Part shown: positions 50,957-64,000 of the stretch, one piece after another
How the letters are laid out: each line of letters opens with the position of its first letter
Position numbering within the stretch: position 1 is the first letter of the stretch
Origin: Thermomonas alba
GTDB taxonomy: Bacteria > Pseudomonadota > Gammaproteobacteria > Xanthomonadales > Xanthomonadaceae
Length of the DNA stretch: 64,000 nucleotides
Direction: 5' to 3'
NCBI RefSeq assembly: GCF_022419205.1
Contig: NZ_JAJOZU010000005.1
Coordinates: 155,681 to 219,680, forward strand
Notes under the pieces: generated by a model
The model's database searches: none
Told to the model about the DNA's origin: nothing
What the model saw: only the letters and a program-made list of their open reading frames with translations
Position numbers and translations under genes: made by a program

Positions 50957-51933
50957 CGCCGCGCCCGCTCCGCCTCCGCATGTGCGGCGGCATCTTCCCT
51001 CAGCAGACGCATCAGCTGCTGCATGTCGGCAGGCACCGGGGCCTGACAGCGAATGGGCTCGCCGCTGATCGGGTGCGCAAACTCCAGCACTTCCGCATGC
51101 AGGGCCTGACGCTTGAAACCACGCAGGGCGGCGATCAAGGCATCGGAAGCGCCCTTGGGCAGCTTCAGCGATCCGCCGTACAGCGGATCGCCCACGATGG
51201 GGTGCTTCAGATGCGCCATGTGCACGCGGATCTGGTGGGTGCGGCCGGTTTCCAGCCGGCACTCCAGCGCGGTGTGGGCGCGGAAGCGTTCGCGCAGGCG
51301 GTAATGGGTGACGGCGTCCTTGCCATCCTCGCGCACGGCCATGCGCAGGCGGTCGCGCGGGTGGCGGTCGATCGCAGCAGACACGGTGCCGCCGGACACC
51401 AGCGCCCCGACCACGATCGCCAGGTACTGCCGGTGCACCTCGCGCGCGGACAGCTGCGCCACCAGCGCGGTATGCGCCGGCAGGGTGCGCGCCACCACCA
51501 TCACGCCGCTGGTGTCCTTGTCCAAGCGGTGCACGATGCCGGCGCGCGGCAGCTTGTCGAGCCCAGGATCGCGGTGCAGCAGCGCGTTCACCAGGGTGCC
51601 GGCCGGGTTGCCTGCGCCCGGATGCACCACCAGCCCGGCCGGCTTGTCCAGCACGAACAGATGCGCGTCCTCGTACAGCACGGCGAGCGGGATGTCCTCG
51701 GCCACGGCATGGGTCTGCACGTCCTCGACCACGGTCAGCGCCACCGCCTCGCCACCGCGCACGGGGTCGCGCGGGCGCGCGGGCGCACCATCCACCAGCA
51801 CGTCGCCGGACTTGATCCAGGCCGACAGGCGCGAGCGCGAATATTCGGGGAACAGCTCGGCCAGCACCGCATCCAGGCGGCGGCCGGCGGCATCGTCGGG
51901 AATGCGGGCAATACGGGAAGAGGCGTCGTTCAT
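50953..51933 (-). CDS. rluD: RluD, 23S rRNA pseudouridine synthase
   Basis: Modifies U1911, U1915 and U1917 of 23S rRNA in E. coli. 326 residues: S4 RNA-binding domain at about 12-75 ([37 protein letters not shown]), then the RluA-type catalytic core with the Asp in [17 protein letters not shown]. Binding motifs at the end include [20 protein letters not shown]. The gene is divergent from bamD, which fits the rluD/bamD neighbourhood of gammaproteobacteria. Confidence 0.95.
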   Translation of the reverse strand: MNDASSRIARIPDDAAGRRLDAVLAELFPEYSRSRLSAWIKSGDVLVDGAPARPRDPVRGGEAVALTVVEDVQTHAVAEDIPLAVLYEDAHLFVLDKPAGLVVHPGAGNPAGTLVNALLHRDPGLDKLPRAGIVHRLDKDTSGVMVVARTLPAHTALVAQLSAREVHRQYLAIVVGALVSGGTVSAAIDRHPRDRLRMAVREDGKDAVTHYRLRERFRAHTALECRLETGRTHQIRVHMAHLKHPIVGDPLYGGSLKLPKGASDALIAALRGFKRQALHAEVLEFAHPISGEPIRCQAPVPADMQQLMRLLREDAAAHAEAERARR

Positions 51934-52006
51934 GGGCGGCGCGTTCGGGCCTGATTAAAGCGCGGGACTGCTATTATCCAGCCTCCATGCCCCCGGCGCC
52001 CGTTCG

Positions 52007-52855
52007 ATGCCCATGACCGCCCGTTCCAGCCTGCTGCGCACCGCCACCGTGCTCGTGCTCGTTCTCGTCATCGCTGGCTGCTCCGGCGGCAAGGGCCTGT
52101 TCAAGGGCAAGAAGAACCGCAACGAGGGCGTTCCGGTCGCCGAGCTGTACGATCGTGCGCATGGCCAGATGGAGCATGGCAACTGGTCCTCGGCCAGCGA
52201 GACCTTCGGCCGCCTGATCGCGCAGTATCCGTACGGCCCCTATGCGGAGCAGGCGCTGATGGAGCAGGCCTACGCCCAGTACAAGGCGGGCAAGCACGAG
52301 GATGCGATCTCCACCATCGACCGCTTCATCCGCACCTACCCGACCCACAAGAACATTGCCTACCTGTACTACCTGCGCGGCCTGACCAACATGGCGCGCA
52401 ACGCGGTGTTCATGGCGCGCACCTTCAACCTGGACACCAGCAACCGCGATCTCGAAGCGCCGATGCAGGCGTACAACGACTTCAATACGCTGATCGCCCG
52501 CTATCCGAACAGCCGCTATGTGGCCGATGCGCGCCAGCGCATGGTGTTCCTGCGCAACCAGTTCGCCCGCTTCGAGCTGACCACCGGCCTGTACTACCTG
52601 CGCCGCGGCGCCTGGGTGTCGGCCGCCCAACGCGCCACCTATCTGCTGGAAACCTACCCACAAAGCGAATATCAGAACGATGCGGTGGCATTGCTGGGCG
52701 AGGCCTATACCCGCATGGGCGAGACCACGCTGGCCGCCGACGCCCGCCGCGTGCTGGAGCAGAACGACCCGCAGCACCCCTGGCTGAGCGGGCGCTGGCC
52801 GAAGTTCCCCAGCCTCATCAAGCGCCTGAACCCGCTCTCGCCGGACGTGCGCTGA
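52007..52855 (+). CDS. bamD: BamD, outer-membrane assembly lipoprotein
   Basis: Essential lipoprotein of the BAM complex that folds OM beta barrels. 282 residues, with a signal peptide and lipobox LVIAGC, so the mature Cys is about residue 25. Five TPR-like units follow (YDRAHGQMEHGNWSSASETF, YAQYKAGKHEDAISTIDRFI, and more) with the conserved RYPNSRYVADARQRM. ATG 52013 is an alternative start two codons in. A TATTAT box at 51972 may be its -10. Convergent with nadE. Confidence 0.95.
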   Translation: MPMTARSSLLRTATVLVLVLVIAGCSGGKGLFKGKKNRNEGVPVAELYDRAHGQMEHGNWSSASETFGRLIAQYPYGPYAEQALMEQAYAQYKAGKHEDAISTIDRFIRTYPTHKNIAYLYYLRGLTNMARNAVFMARTFNLDTSNRDLEAPMQAYNDFNTLIARYPNSRYVADARQRMVFLRNQFARFELTTGLYYLRRGAWVSAAQRATYLLETYPQSEYQNDAVALLGEAYTRMGETTLAADARRVLEQNDPQHPWLSGRWPKFPSLIKRLNPLSPDVR

Positions 52856-52923
52856 CCTGTCTCGGCGGCGGATCGCTGCCGCGCAGGCCGACCACACTGC
52901 CCGCCTGCGGCGCTTCGCAGTCC

Positions 52924-54558
52924 TCACTCCCGCCAGCGGTTAGTCACCGGATAGCGGCGCTCGCGCCCGAACGCGCGCCGGCTGACCTTCGGCCCCGGCG
53001 CCGCCTGATGCCGCTTCCACTCACTGATGCGCACCAGCTGCAGGACGCGATCGACGGTGGCGGCGTCGAACCCGGCCGCCACGATCTCCGCGCGCGACTG
53101 CTCCTGATCGACATGGCGCAACAAAATCGCATCCAGCACGTCATAGGGCGGAAGCGAATCCTGATCGCGCTGGTTCGCGCGCAGCTCGGCCGAGGGCGGG
53201 CGGTCGATCACCGCCTGCGGGATCACCGGATCCCCCACCGTGTTGCGCCAGCGCGCCAGCTCGAACACTTCGGTCTTGTACAGATCCTTGAGCGGCGCAT
53301 AGCCACCGCACATGTCGCCATAGATGGTGGCGTAGCCGACCGCGTACTCGCTCTTGTTGCCGGTGGTCAGCAGCAGCCCGCCGAACTTGTTGGCCAGCGC
53401 CATCAGCAGCGCACCGCGAATGCGTGACTGCAGATTCTCCTCGGTGGTGTCCACTGGCCGCCCGGCGAATACCGGAGCCAAGGTATCCAGATACGCCTGG
53501 AATGGAGCCTCGATCGGCAATGTCTGCAGCGACACGCCCAGCGCATCGCACTGCGTCTGCGCAAGATCGTTGGACAGCCCCGTGGTATAGCGCGACGGCA
53601 GCCGCACCGCGGTGACGTTCTCCGGCCCCAGCGCGTCGACGGCGATCGCCAGCACCAGCGCCGAATCGATACCGCCGGACAGCCCCAGCCACACGCGGTC
53701 GAAGCCATTCTTGTGGCAGTAGTCGCGGGTGCCGCGCACCACGGCGCGCCAGGCCAGCGCCTCGCGGCTCTCATCGCCATCCACCGTCCACTGCAGGGGC
53801 GCGAAGCGGCGGCTGGCAGGGTCGAACTCGACCACCAGCCATTGCTCCTCGAATGCTACCGCCGCCGGATGCACGCTGCCGTCACCATCGGCCACTACCG
53901 AGGCGCCGTCGAACACCAGCGCATCCTGGCCGCCCACCAGATTGAGATAGACGATGCCGGCGCCGGTCTCGCGCGCGCGCTGCCCCAGCAGCGCATCGCG
54001 CTCGGCGTGCTTGGCGTGCTCGAACGGCGAGGCGTTGGGCACCAGCACCAGCTGCGCGCCCTTGCCCACGGTGGAGGCGATCGGCTCAGGGAACCACAGG
54101 TCCTCGCAAATCAGCAGTCCTACCGGCACGCCCGCGACTTCGAACACGCAGTCCTCGCGGTCGGGATCGACGTCGAAATAGCGCCGTTCGTCGAACACCG
54201 CGTAGTTCGGCAGCTCGCGCTTGCGGTAGGTGTGGGCGATGCCGCCATCGCGCAGCACGCTAGCCGCGTTGTACACCACGCTGCCGGCCGGCTGCGGCCA
54301 GCCCACTACCGCCGTGATCCCGCGCGCGGCCGCGGCCACATGCGCCATCGCCTCCTCGCAGGCGCGCAGGAAGGCCGGACGGTACAGCAGGTCCTCCGGC
54401 GGATAGCCGCTCAGCGCCAGTTCCGGGAACAGCACGATGTCAGCCGCGTATTCGTCACGCGCAAACGCGATCATCTCTGCGATCCGCGCCGCATTGCCGG
54501 CCACGTCGCCTACCGGAAAATCGAACTGCGCCATGGCAATGCGGAGGGGCTGGGTCAT
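52924..54558 (-). CDS. nadE: Glutamine-dependent NAD+ synthetase
   Basis: Final step of NAD synthesis. 544 residues from ATG 54558 ([18 protein letters not shown]); the 27-codon upstream extension is rejected. The N-terminal nitrilase-type glutaminase has the Glu-Lys-Cys triad in [26 protein letters not shown] and [13 protein letters not shown]. The C-terminal PP-loop synthetase has [15 protein letters not shown] near residue 280 and [18 protein letters not shown]. The two-domain form uses glutamine rather than free ammonia. Confidence 0.95.
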   Translation of the reverse strand: MTQPLRIAMAQFDFPVGDVAGNAARIAEMIAFARDEYAADIVLFPELALSGYPPEDLLYRPAFLRACEEAMAHVAAAARGITAVVGWPQPAGSVVYNAASVLRDGGIAHTYRKRELPNYAVFDERRYFDVDPDREDCVFEVAGVPVGLLICEDLWFPEPIASTVGKGAQLVLVPNASPFEHAKHAERDALLGQRARETGAGIVYLNLVGGQDALVFDGASVVADGDGSVHPAAVAFEEQWLVVEFDPASRRFAPLQWTVDGDESREALAWRAVVRGTRDYCHKNGFDRVWLGLSGGIDSALVLAIAVDALGPENVTAVRLPSRYTTGLSNDLAQTQCDALGVSLQTLPIEAPFQAYLDTLAPVFAGRPVDTTEENLQSRIRGALLMALANKFGGLLLTTGNKSEYAVGYATIYGDMCGGYAPLKDLYKTEVFELARWRNTVGDPVIPQAVIDRPPSAELRANQRDQDSLPPYDVLDAILLRHVDQEQSRAEIVAAGFDAATVDRVLQLVRISEWKRHQAAPGPKVSRRAFGRERRYPVTNRWRE

Positions 54559-54721
54559 GGGCTGTACTCGCAACGAAAGCGCCCGCACGATCCGCGGGCC
54601 GGAGGACGCGGCAAGGATACAGGCTGCGCGGCGCGGCATCCGGTCATCGGGGGTAAAATACGCGTTTTCCTCCCCGCTTCCCGCGCCCGCACGGGCGCAT
54701 CCCTACATTTGGAGATCCCCC

Positions 54722-55270
54722 ATGGGCCTGGACCTCGTCACCACCGGCAAGAACCCGCCGGAGGAAATCAACGTCATCATCGAAATCCCCAAGGACGCCG
54801 AGCCGGTCAAGTACGAAGTGGACAAGGCTTCGGGCGCGATCTTCGTGGATCGCATCCTGTCCACCCCGATGCGCTATCCCTGCAACTACGGCTATGTGCC
54901 GCACACCCTCTGCGACGACGGCGACCCGGTGGACGTGCTGGTGATCCTACCGCTACCGCTGGTTCCCGGCTCGGTGATCCGCTGCCGCCCGGTCGGCCTG
55001 CTCAAGATGACCGATGAGGCCGGTGGGGACGAAAAGATCCTGGCGGTACCGGTGGACAAAGTGTTTTCCGGCTACAGCCACATCGACGACATCCAGAAGG
55101 TCAGCCCGCACTGGCTGCAGCGCATCGGCCATTTCTTCGAGCACTACAAGGACCTGGAACCCGGCAAGTGGGTGAAGATCGCCGGCTGGGAAGGCGCCGC
55201 GCAGGCGCGGCAGCTGATCGTCGATTCGATTCAGCGCTACGACGCCAGCAGCAACAAACCGAACTTCTGA
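54722..55270 (+). CDS. ppa: Inorganic pyrophosphatase (family I)
   Basis: Mg-dependent soluble pyrophosphatase, 182 residues from ATG 54722 ([16 protein letters not shown]) with a ggag site upstream; E. coli is 176. Signature [24 protein letters not shown] holds the three catalytic aspartates. The Lys/Arg/Glu contacts are in [16 protein letters not shown] and [24 protein letters not shown] -10-like box lies at 54653. It is divergent from nadE across 164 bp. Confidence 0.96.
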   Translation: MGLDLVTTGKNPPEEINVIIEIPKDAEPVKYEVDKASGAIFVDRILSTPMRYPCNYGYVPHTLCDDGDPVDVLVILPLPLVPGSVIRCRPVGLLKMTDEAGGDEKILAVPVDKVFSGYSHIDDIQKVSPHWLQRIGHFFEHYKDLEPGKWVKIAGWEGAAQARQLIVDSIQRYDASSNKPNF

Positions 55271-55303
55271 CGCCACGCCGCCTTCCGCGGCACGGCGCGG
55301 CGG

Positions 55304-55330
55304 CGCGCGGGGGCCTCAGCCCCCCGCGCG
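55304..55330. terminator. Hairpin between convergent ppa and the DUF4136-like gene
   Basis: A 10-bp GC stem CGCGCGGGGG/CCCCCGCGCG (55304-55313 with 55321-55330) with a 7-nt loop that contains the stop codon of the downstream minus-strand lipoprotein gene. No T-run, so intrinsic termination is not assured. Confidence 0.4.
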
Positions 55331-55897
55331 TCCCGGATATTTGGCAAAGATGGCGCTCACCGTGCGGTCGATGTCGGCCATCTTTTGCTCGGGCGTCCGC
55401 TTGGAGACTTCCGCCGCGCTGGCCGAACCGGTCCAGACCAGGCGATTGCGCTTTCCATCGACCAGATCCACAGTTAGCACGCCCTCGCGATAGCGGCTGA
55501 CCTGGGTGTCGTCATACCAGATCGGCACCGACACATAAGCGTGATAGCGATAGCTGTACGCCCAGCCGAAATCCACGCGCGGCACGGTCCAGACCTGGCT
55601 GCGCTCACGCTCGTGGGTCTGGAAATTCACCAGCAGATCGCCGCCTTCCGGCACGAACCGATAGCCGCGCGCCTCCATCTCGCGGCGGATATCCTCGCGG
55701 ATGCGGTCGGACACCCACGAGGTGTACCCGGCCTGCTCCATCGAGATCGGCTTGTAGAAGCTCCAGGTGCGGTAATGACTGAAGTCAGCGGTCGGGTCGC
55801 GGTCGGTGCGCACCGTGGGGCCGGTCGCGCACGCCGTCAGTGATAACGCAGTGGCGGCCAGCAGTGCGCCGGCCAGCAGCTTGAACGATCTGGACAT
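55316..55897 (-). CDS. DUF4136-like lipoprotein
   Basis: 193-residue predicted lipoprotein, function unknown. Signal peptide ends in lipobox LSLTAC, so the mature Cys is about residue 23. The rest resembles DUF4136: DFSHYRTWSFYKP near the start, DIRREMEARGYRFVPEGGDLLVNF in the middle, and LVDGKRNRLVWTGSASAAEV followed by AIFAKYPGRAG at the end. Monocistronic by position, between ppa (convergent) and the atp operon. Confidence 0.8.
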   Translation of the reverse strand: MSRSFKLLAGALLAATALSLTACATGPTVRTDRDPTADFSHYRTWSFYKPISMEQAGYTSWVSDRIREDIRREMEARGYRFVPEGGDLLVNFQTHERERSQVWTVPRVDFGWAYSYRYHAYVSVPIWYDDTQVSRYREGVLTVDLVDGKRNRLVWTGSASAAEVSKRTPEQKMADIDRTVSAIFAKYPGRAGG

Positions 55898-55988
55898 GGC
55901 AAGTCTCCGGCTGCGGGAATGCCTAGATCATCGCACCGCCCGCCATATCCGGCCTGAACGGAGGAGCACCGATTCCCCAAAACGCGAA

Positions 55989-56012
55989 AGGCCCCGCACA
56001 CGGGCGGGGCCT
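55989..56012 (-). terminator. Rho-independent terminator of the atp operon
   Basis: Perfect 9-bp stem AGGCCCCGC/GCGGGGCCT (55989-55997 with 56004-56012), 6-nt loop. Read on the minus strand it is followed by TTCGCGTTTTGGGG, a partial T-run. It lies 31 bp past the atpC stop. Confidence 0.8.
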
Positions 56013-56042
56013 GTCGGCTGCCATCGGGCAGCGCGTCGCAGG

Positions 56043-56468
56043 TCAGTGCTTGAGGTTCTTGCGCAGGCGCTCCAGCGCCTGCAGCTGCGCGGTGACCTCA
56101 GCCAGGCGCTTTTGCGCCTCGGCGATTTCCATCGGCTCGGCGCGACGGGCAAGGATACGCTCGGCCTCTTCCTTGGCTGCACGCACCGCTGCCTCATCGA
56201 TATCCTCGGCGCGCACCGCGGTGTCGGCCAGCACCGTCACCACCGTCGGCTGCACCTCGAGGATGCCGCCGGAAATGGCGAAGTCCAGCTTGTCGCCCCC
56301 CGGCAGGGTGACGACGACCTTGCCTGGCTTGAGCCGGGTGATCAGCGGGGCATGCCGGGGCGCGATCCCCAGCTCGCCCATCTCACCGGTGGCGACCACC
56401 AGGGTGGCCTCGCCGTGGAAGATCTCGGCCTCGGCGCTGACGATGTCGCAACGGATGGTGGATGCCAT
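56043..56468 (-). CDS. atpC: ATP synthase epsilon subunit
   Basis: 141-residue central-stalk subunit: N-terminal beta sandwich ([36 protein letters not shown]), then the two-helix C-terminal domain (AEERAE-like run ending RLRKNL). It is the last gene of the operon, 30 bp after atpD, followed by a terminator. Confidence 0.95.
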   Translation of the reverse strand: MASTIRCDIVSAEAEIFHGEATLVVATGEMGELGIAPRHAPLITRLKPGKVVVTLPGGDKLDFAISGGILEVQPTVVTVLADTAVRAEDIDEAAVRAAKEEAERILARRAEPMEIAEAQKRLAEVTAQLQALERLRKNLKH

Positions 56469-56498
56469 CGGGAACTCCTCGCATTCAAAGGGCGTGGA

Positions 56499-57956
<1,458 letters not shown>

Positions 57957-58820
57957 TCAAACCGCCGCGGCGCCGCCGACGATTTCCGAAATCTCTTGCG
58001 TGATCGCCGCCTGACGGGCCTTGTTGTAGACCAGGTTCAGGGTGCCGATCAGCTTGGTCGCGTTGTCGCTGGCCGCCTTCATCGCCACCATGCGCGCGGC
58101 GTGCTCGGAGGCCACGTTCTCCATCACCGCCTGATACACCAGCGATTCCACGTAGCGGGTCAGCACGTGCTCCAGCACGCTCTCCGCATCCGGTTCGTAG
58201 ATGTAGTCCCAGTCGTGGCGGGCCACCGGCACCTGCGCCGCGGGCAGCGGCAGCAGCTGATCGAAGGTGGCGCGCTGGGTCATGGTATTGACGAAATCGT
58301 TATAGGCCAGGAACACCTTGTCCACGCTGCCGGCAGTGTAGGCATCGAGCATGACCTTGATCACGCCGATCAGCTGCTCGACCTTGGGCGTATCGCCCAG
58401 ATGGGTGACCGAAGCCAGCATTCCGACCTTCACGCGACGGAAGAACACCGAGGCCTTCTGGCCGATGGTGACCACGTCTACCTCGATACCCTGCTGCTGC
58501 AGCGCCCGGAACTCGGCCAGCAGCTTGCGGAACATGTTGTTGTTCAGGCCACCGGCCAGGCCGCGATCGGACGACACCACGATGTAGCCGACCCGCTTCA
58601 CCTCGGCGCGCTGCACCAGGTACGGATGGCGATACTCGGAGTTGGCCTGGGCCAGGTGCCCGATCAGCTGCTTCATCGCCCGCGCATACGGACGCGAGGC
58701 CTTCATCCGGTCCTGCGCCTTGCGGATCTTGGAGGCCGAGACCATCTCCAGCGCGCGGGTCACCTTGCGGGTGTTCTGCACGCTTTTGATCTTCGTCTTG
58801 ATTTCGCGTCCGCCTGCCAT
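57957..58820 (-). CDS. atpG: ATP synthase gamma subunit
   Basis: Central rotor shaft, 287 residues. N-terminal coiled-coil start [20 protein letters not shown] with [17 protein letters not shown], the conserved core [19 protein letters not shown], and the C-terminal helix [17 protein letters not shown]. Lies 63 bp after atpA. Confidence 0.97.
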   Translation of the reverse strand: MAGGREIKTKIKSVQNTRKVTRALEMVSASKIRKAQDRMKASRPYARAMKQLIGHLAQANSEYRHPYLVQRAEVKRVGYIVVSSDRGLAGGLNNNMFRKLLAEFRALQQQGIEVDVVTIGQKASVFFRRVKVGMLASVTHLGDTPKVEQLIGVIKVMLDAYTAGSVDKVFLAYNDFVNTMTQRATFDQLLPLPAAQVPVARHDWDYIYEPDAESVLEHVLTRYVESLVYQAVMENVASEHAARMVAMKAASDNATKLIGTLNLVYNKARQAAITQEISEIVGGAAAV

Positions 58821-58883
58821 GCTCGTCTCGTCAGTATGGATCGACTGCGCAGGTCAACCGACCCGCGCGGATGCTTCCGGGGC

Positions 58884-60434
<1,551 letters not shown>

Positions 60435-60493
60435 CTTGGTTTCCTTGAGGCCGACGTCGCCGCCAGCCTGTTGCTAGATTCTGGATATTCGGA

Positions 60494-61021
60494 TTACTGC
60501 GCCAGCGCCGCCTGCAGACGGGCCAGCTTGCCCTTCAACGAGCCATCGATGACGACATCGCCGGCATCGATCACCGCGCCGCCCAGCAGGGCAGGATCAA
60601 CCGCGGTCTCGAGCTCGACCTCGCGTCCGAAGCGACGCCGCAGCGCGGTTTTGATCGTCTCCAGCTCGGGGGCCGGCAGCGCCACCGCCGAGGTGACCCT
60701 GGCGCGCATCGTGCCTTCCGCGTCGCGCCGTAGCGCATCGAACAGCCCGGCGATCTCCGGCAGCAGCGTGAGCCGGCGGTTGTCGAACAGCAGCCCGAGG
60801 AAGCGGATGAATGCCTCGTCCGCGCCCTCGGGCGCCAGCAGACGCAGCGCGTCGTCGCGGGTGAGCCTGGGATTGCCGAGCAACCTTGATACCTGCGGAT
60901 CGGCCGCCACACGCGCGGCAAAGGCGAGGGCATCCGACCACGCCGGCAGACACGCGGCGCCGCGTGCCACCGCGAAGGCGGCGCGGGCGTAGGGACGGGC
61001 GAGAGTCACGGCCTGGCTCAT
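60494..61021 (-). CDS. atpH: ATP synthase delta subunit
   Basis: Peripheral-stalk connector, 175 residues. Starts MSQAVTLARPYARAAFAVAR, the conserved delta N-terminus, and ends in the family pattern RRRFGREVELETAVDPALLGG then DVVIDGSLKGKLARLQ. Lies 10 bp after atpF. Confidence 0.95.
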   Translation of the reverse strand: MSQAVTLARPYARAAFAVARGAACLPAWSDALAFAARVAADPQVSRLLGNPRLTRDDALRLLAPEGADEAFIRFLGLLFDNRRLTLLPEIAGLFDALRRDAEGTMRARVTSAVALPAPELETIKTALRRRFGREVELETAVDPALLGGAVIDAGDVVIDGSLKGKLARLQAALAQ

Positions 61022-61031
61022 CGATCTCCCC

Positions 61032-61505
61032 TCAGAGCTGCGCGGCCAGTTCGTCGATCAGCGCCTTCTGATCGTTGGCGTTGATTTCACGCTGCAACAG
61101 ACGTTCGGCGCCCGCCACGGCCAGCGCCGCCACCTGCTTGCGCAGCTCTTCCTTGGCGCGATTGGCGGCGGCCTCGATCTCGGCTTCGGCCAGCGCCTTC
61201 TGGCGCGCCGCCTCGGCGACCGCCTCGCGCTTGGCGGCATCGATCAGCTGATTGGCGCGCTGATGCGCCTGCTCGATGATCTCATTGGCCTTGGCACGCG
61301 CCGCCTTGAGCTCCTCGGCGACCTTGGCATCGGCCTGCGCGAGGCTCTTCTGCGCATTGTCGGCAGCGGCCAGCCCTTCGGCGATCTTGCGCTGGCGCTC
61401 TTCGATCGCCTGCATCAACGGCGGCCAGATGAACTTGACGGTGAACCAGATGAGGATCGCGAACGAGATCATCTGGCCCAGCAATGTCATGAAGGTCGGG
61501 TTCAT
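61032..61505 (-). CDS. atpF: ATP synthase b subunit
   Basis: Peripheral stalk, 157 residues from ATG 61505 ([15 protein letters not shown]); the 17-codon upstream extension is not protein-like. One TM helix at about 5-27 ([14 protein letters not shown]), then a long Ala/Glu/Lys-rich amphipathic helix ending [15 protein letters not shown] 124-bp gap with GC-rich hairpins lies between it and atpE. Confidence 0.95.
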   Translation of the reverse strand: MNPTFMTLLGQMISFAILIWFTVKFIWPPLMQAIEERQRKIAEGLAAADNAQKSLAQADAKVAEELKAARAKANEIIEQAHQRANQLIDAAKREAVAEAARQKALAEAEIEAAANRAKEELRKQVAALAVAGAERLLQREINANDQKALIDELAAQL

Positions 61506-61629
61506 GTCGTACCTTGGATGTCGAACGGACGCCACACCGTGGCGCCCGCTGGGCAACGCCGCGACGGCATGCCGCGGCGCAGTGCAGCCGGTGCGCGCAT
61601 CTCGCCGCGCGCACCACGAACAGCCGGGA

Positions 61630-63513
<1,884 letters not shown>

Positions 63514-63521
63514 TTACGCGA

Positions 63522-64000
63522 CTATTTGCGCCTGGGCAGGTAAAGATCAGTGATGGTGCCGTCGTACACCTCGGCCGCCATCCCCACCGATTCGCTCAGG
63601 GTCGGGTGCGGATGGATGGTGTGGCCGATGTCCTCGACCTCGCAGCCCATCTCGATCGCCAGCGCGATCTCGGCGATCAGCTCGCCCGCGTGCGCGCCGA
63701 CGATGCCGCCGCCGATCACGCGATGGGTGGCCTCGTCGAACACCAGCTTGGTGAAGCCTTCGGTGCGCCCCAGGCCGATCGCGCGGCCCGAGGCCGCCCA
63801 CGGAAACTTGCCCACGCCGATCTTCAAGCCCTTGGCTTTGGCCTCGGCCTCGGTGACGCCGACCCAGGCGATTTCCGGATCGGTGTAGGCCACGCTCGGG
63901 ATCACCCGCGCCACCCATTCCCTCTTCATGCCGGCGGCAACTTCGGCCGCGAGCTTGCCCTCGTGGGTGGCCTTGTGCGCCAGCATCGGCTGCCCGACCA
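63522..64000 (-). CDS. lpdA: Dihydrolipoamide dehydrogenase (E3), 5' part outside the window
   Basis: Only the C-terminal 158 or so residues are present; the frame is open to the window edge, so the Met at 63986 is internal. The dimerisation domain is clear: PSVAYTDPEIAWVGVTE, AIGLGRTEGFTKLVFD, and the catalytic base in HTIHPHPTLSESVGMAAE. This E3 flavoprotein reoxidises lipoyl groups of pyruvate and 2-oxoglutarate dehydrogenases. Which complex it serves cannot be told without the upstream genes. Confidence 0.93.
   Translation of the reverse strand, partial: VGQPMLAHKATHEGKLAAEVAAGMKREWVARVIPSVAYTDPEIAWVGVTEAEAKAKGLKIGVGKFPWAASGRAIGLGRTEGFTKLVFDEATHRVIGGGIVGAHAGELIAEIALAIEMGCEVEDIGHTIHPHPTLSESVGMAAEVYDGTITDLYLPRRK

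Overview
The window is a GC-rich (roughly two thirds G+C by eye) gammaproteobacterial chromosome segment, almost certainly from the Xanthomonadaceae/Lysobacteraceae. The indications are a pilGHIJ-chpA twitching operon divergent from gshB and a TonB-family gene, kup lying between ruvA and ruvB, an fmdB-aspS-acetyltransferase-yebC-ruvC run, and an ybgC-tolQRAB-pal-cpoB-queE-queC run. No plasmid, phage or defence genes were seen. Family assignments come from reading the translations; no database search was run.

Layout. 1-6387 (minus): the type IV pilus chemosensory operon pilG-pilH-pilI-pilJ-chpA, with a good sigma70 promoter and with chpA running off the left edge inside a perfect 15-bp repeat. 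6554-8409 (plus): gshB and a TonB-like gene overlapping by 4 bp. 8446-14122 (minus): a secreted hypothetical, then mrcB-dinG/yoaA-tsaB coupled by overlapping stop/start codons. 14202-16292 (plus): a two-domain glycosyltransferase. 16289-16536: two tandem copies of a hairpin-rich, CTAG-flanked MITE-like element. 16571-20223 (minus): relA and an overlapping TPR-like membrane protein. 20317-20553: the 3' stump of a ClC/CBS-type gene. 20569-24645: hrpA. 24753-25289: dps. 25401-25869: tRNA-Lys(UUU) followed by tandem copies of its own 3' half.

25909-40424 (minus, about 14.5 kb co-directional): fmdB, aspS, GNAT, yebC, ruvC, ruvA, kup, ruvB, ybgC, tolQRAB, pal, cpoB, queE, queC. These cover tRNA charging, Holliday junction resolution, K+ uptake, the Tol-Pal envelope machine and queuosine precursor synthesis. 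A third, inverted and decayed MITE copy sits at 40706-40858. It is followed by an ABC-F ATPase (minus), a TonB-dependent receptor with a strong terminator (plus), a Kef/YbaL-type antiporter (plus), clpB with a sigma32-like promoter (minus), a GIY-YIG gene (plus), rluD-pgeF (minus), bamD (plus), nadE (minus), ppa (plus) and a DUF4136-like lipoprotein (minus).

56043-63236 (minus): the complete F-type ATP synthase operon atpIBEFHAGDC with promoter and terminator. 63522-64000: the 3' part of a dihydrolipoamide dehydrogenase gene.

Most of the window is ordinary housekeeping. I did not find a convincing new multi-gene system. The parts that deserve a second look are non-coding or repetitive: the tRNA-Lys 3'-half array, the five-hairpin MITE family, the ERLEA pentapeptide repeat in ChpA and the ClC-channel stump.
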